Part shown: one piece after another, positions 19,201 through 20,202 of the stretch
Layout: every line of letters starts with the position of its first letter
Position numbering within the stretch: the first letter of the stretch is position 1
Assembly (NCBI RefSeq): GCF_000090795.2
Contig: NW_003546565.1
Coordinates: forward strand, 6,512 to 26,713
Direction of reading: 5' to 3'
DNA from: Amphimedon queenslandica
Lineage: Eukaryota; Porifera; Demospongiae; Haplosclerida; Niphatidae
Length of the DNA: 20,202 nucleotides
The notes under the pieces: generated by a model
Seen by the model: the letters and a program-made list of their open reading frames with translations, nothing else
What the model was told of the DNA's origin: nothing
The model's database searches: none
Position numbers and translations under genes: made by a program

Positions 19201-20088
19201 TTATGTCTTCAGAGGAGTATTCTGCACAGCTAAAAGTGAGAAAAAAAGTGTAAGACCCAAACTTTGCTATCATGTGTTTCACTTCATTTCTCAGGTACCA
19301 GTATTGGTTTGAGCCACTAACTGTGTTCATCATGGTGCAGAGCCTCATTTCCAGTAGCTCTCCATTCGTTTTGACTTGGTCTCCGAACTGTGCAGCAGTC
19401 ATAGACCTTTAACTGTATTGAGCAGTTTAAATATGCCACCCTTCAACTCCTTGATCTGTTTGTTTCTCAGATAATAGAAGAGGTAAGAGTGGCACAATCG
19501 ATATTGAGTCTTCACTCAAAATTTCAGACTTTATGTATTCAGCTAAATTTAAATTCACTGGCCTCAGATAATACTCTCCTAACCTCCCAGTTGTGAAAAG
19601 AGTTGGAAAGCACATGACATCCAAGTGCATCTGTCTGTTATTGAGTGGCTCTTCCATGACATACGTCATCTTGTATTGCTGGATGTTGCTCCCCTTGTGC
19701 AAGACTGGAAGCCTGGAATGTCCTCATCGGTTGCTTCCTTCACCATAGTACTGGTAGCACTGTTGGCTGTTTCGACGACTGTTTTTGCTACATCGTCTAA
19801 GAATTCATTGACAAGATTTTTGTAAAGCCAGTTGATGTCTTTCTGTTTCTCATAGGCAACTTGTACTTTGTCAACATCAACTAAAGTGCACCAGTTTTTA
19901 CTAGTTTTTGTAGCTTCACTGTTTAAAATGACAAGCAATTCTGGATTCAGCAGATTTTTCCATCTAAAGTCTTCTGCTTTACTTAAAGTTTTCATTGTTT
20001 TTTTGACTTGCGATGGGAGACAAAACACTGTCCCTTTGCATACTTTTAAAGAGTTGTACCTTGGGACTTTAGCAGTGCAAGTTCCCAA
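16240..20088 (-). pseudogene. Helitron Rep/Helicase protein (RepHel), multiply frameshifted
   Basis: Read from 20088 downward. A DUF6570-like N-terminal block (VPRYNSLKVCKGTVF, INWLYKNLVNEF; to 19666) is followed by MCFPTLFTTGRLGEYYLRPV (19427-19702). The Rep start then reads GSNQYWYLRNEVKHMIAKFG and TFFLTFSCAEYSSEDI (19163-19402). The HUH metal site is ARGASHYHCLIWI (HYH at 18997-19005), followed by HKCSIYC and CKFWI/FGFPRPVSEE. The tyrosine motif reads ALANYVSGSVTKAE, with first Tyr at 18584-18586 and Ser at 18572-18574 where the second Tyr is usual. The Pif1 helicase shows Walker A GVGGTGKS (17657-17680), Walker B MVIIDEVS (Asp 17414-17416), VGDILRLLPV, KGLVNGALGTV (~16740), ILAFAVTIHKCQGLSLDNAI (~16560-16610) and YVALS before a TGA. 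At least six frame changes and several stops make it non-functional. Confidence 0.94.
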
Positions 20089-20202
20089 TCAAGGGTGAAC
20101 CGGGCAGCGATGAATGCGATGTTAGTGAATAGAATGCGGGACATAGGGGTGGTGTTGGCAATGTTGTTGATGTATCGAGAGTTTCGGACATTGGATTTTT
20201 CA
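16240..20202 (-). mobile_element. Helitron (autonomous Rep/Helicase type), decayed, 5' part outside the window
   Basis: A continuous minus-strand series of homology blocks in the correct order for an animal Helitron protein fills this region. It starts before 20088, runs through the replication-initiator (Rep) half and ends with the Pif1-type helicase near 16300. Helitrons have no target duplication or inverted ends; the 3' hairpin and CTRR end that would close the element below 16240 were not identified with confidence. Confidence 0.93.

Noticed and set aside
1..20202. tRNA or rRNA genes
   Set aside because: No T-loop-like motif paired with an acceptor stem, and no rRNA core sequence noticed by eye on either strand.

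Overview
The window looks like a transposon-dense, intergenic stretch of a eukaryotic, most likely metazoan, genome. There is no operon structure and no intact protein-coding gene that I can defend. Overall it is AT-rich, with one GC-rich island at about 10310-10965. Two 48-50 nt GT-AG introns in the piggyBac gene, plus the mix of piggyBac, several hAT types, Helitron and a DIRS-like tyrosine recombinase, suggest an early-branching animal such as a sponge. That placement is inference, not proof.

Layout. (1) 1-1974, minus: a piggyBac element running off the left edge. Its transposase gene is decayed but still shows two tiny introns, one end with subterminal palindromic repeats, and a TTAA site at 1975-1978. 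(2) About 1979-4260: AT-rich sequence with no recognised gene. (3) About 4268-6330, minus: a BED-finger hAT transposase pseudogene, interrupted by a 237-bp MITE (5176-5412). (4) About 6510-7890: nothing recognised. (5) 7900-12815, plus: a structurally complete but dead hAT element of the TTF-finger/ZMYM1-like type, with 15-bp inverted ends and an 8-bp target duplication. Inside it, at a TTAA in the transposase gene, sits a 1917-bp element (9501-11417) with ~123-bp inverted ends. That element carries a tyrosine-recombinase fragment, the GC-rich repeat island and a second copy of the 237-bp MITE. (6) 12824-13600: nothing recognised. (7) About 13608-14340, plus: the N-terminal remnant of a third hAT type, ending at a 451-bp hairpin repeat (14342-14792). 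(8) 15021-15325: a 42-43 bp minisatellite. (9) About 16240-20202, minus: a decayed Rep/Helicase Helitron running off the right edge, possibly with an unrecognised C-terminal extension at about 15881-16087.

The genes do not cooperate in a host pathway. The window is a record of successive insertions, and target duplications and interrupted reading frames give their order: hAT first, then the TTAA element into it; the 237-bp MITE is late in both places where it landed. The best candidates for undescribed biology are the 237-bp MITE family (4-bp ATTT duplication, palindromic TIR cores) and the TTAA element carrying tyrosine-recombinase sequence.
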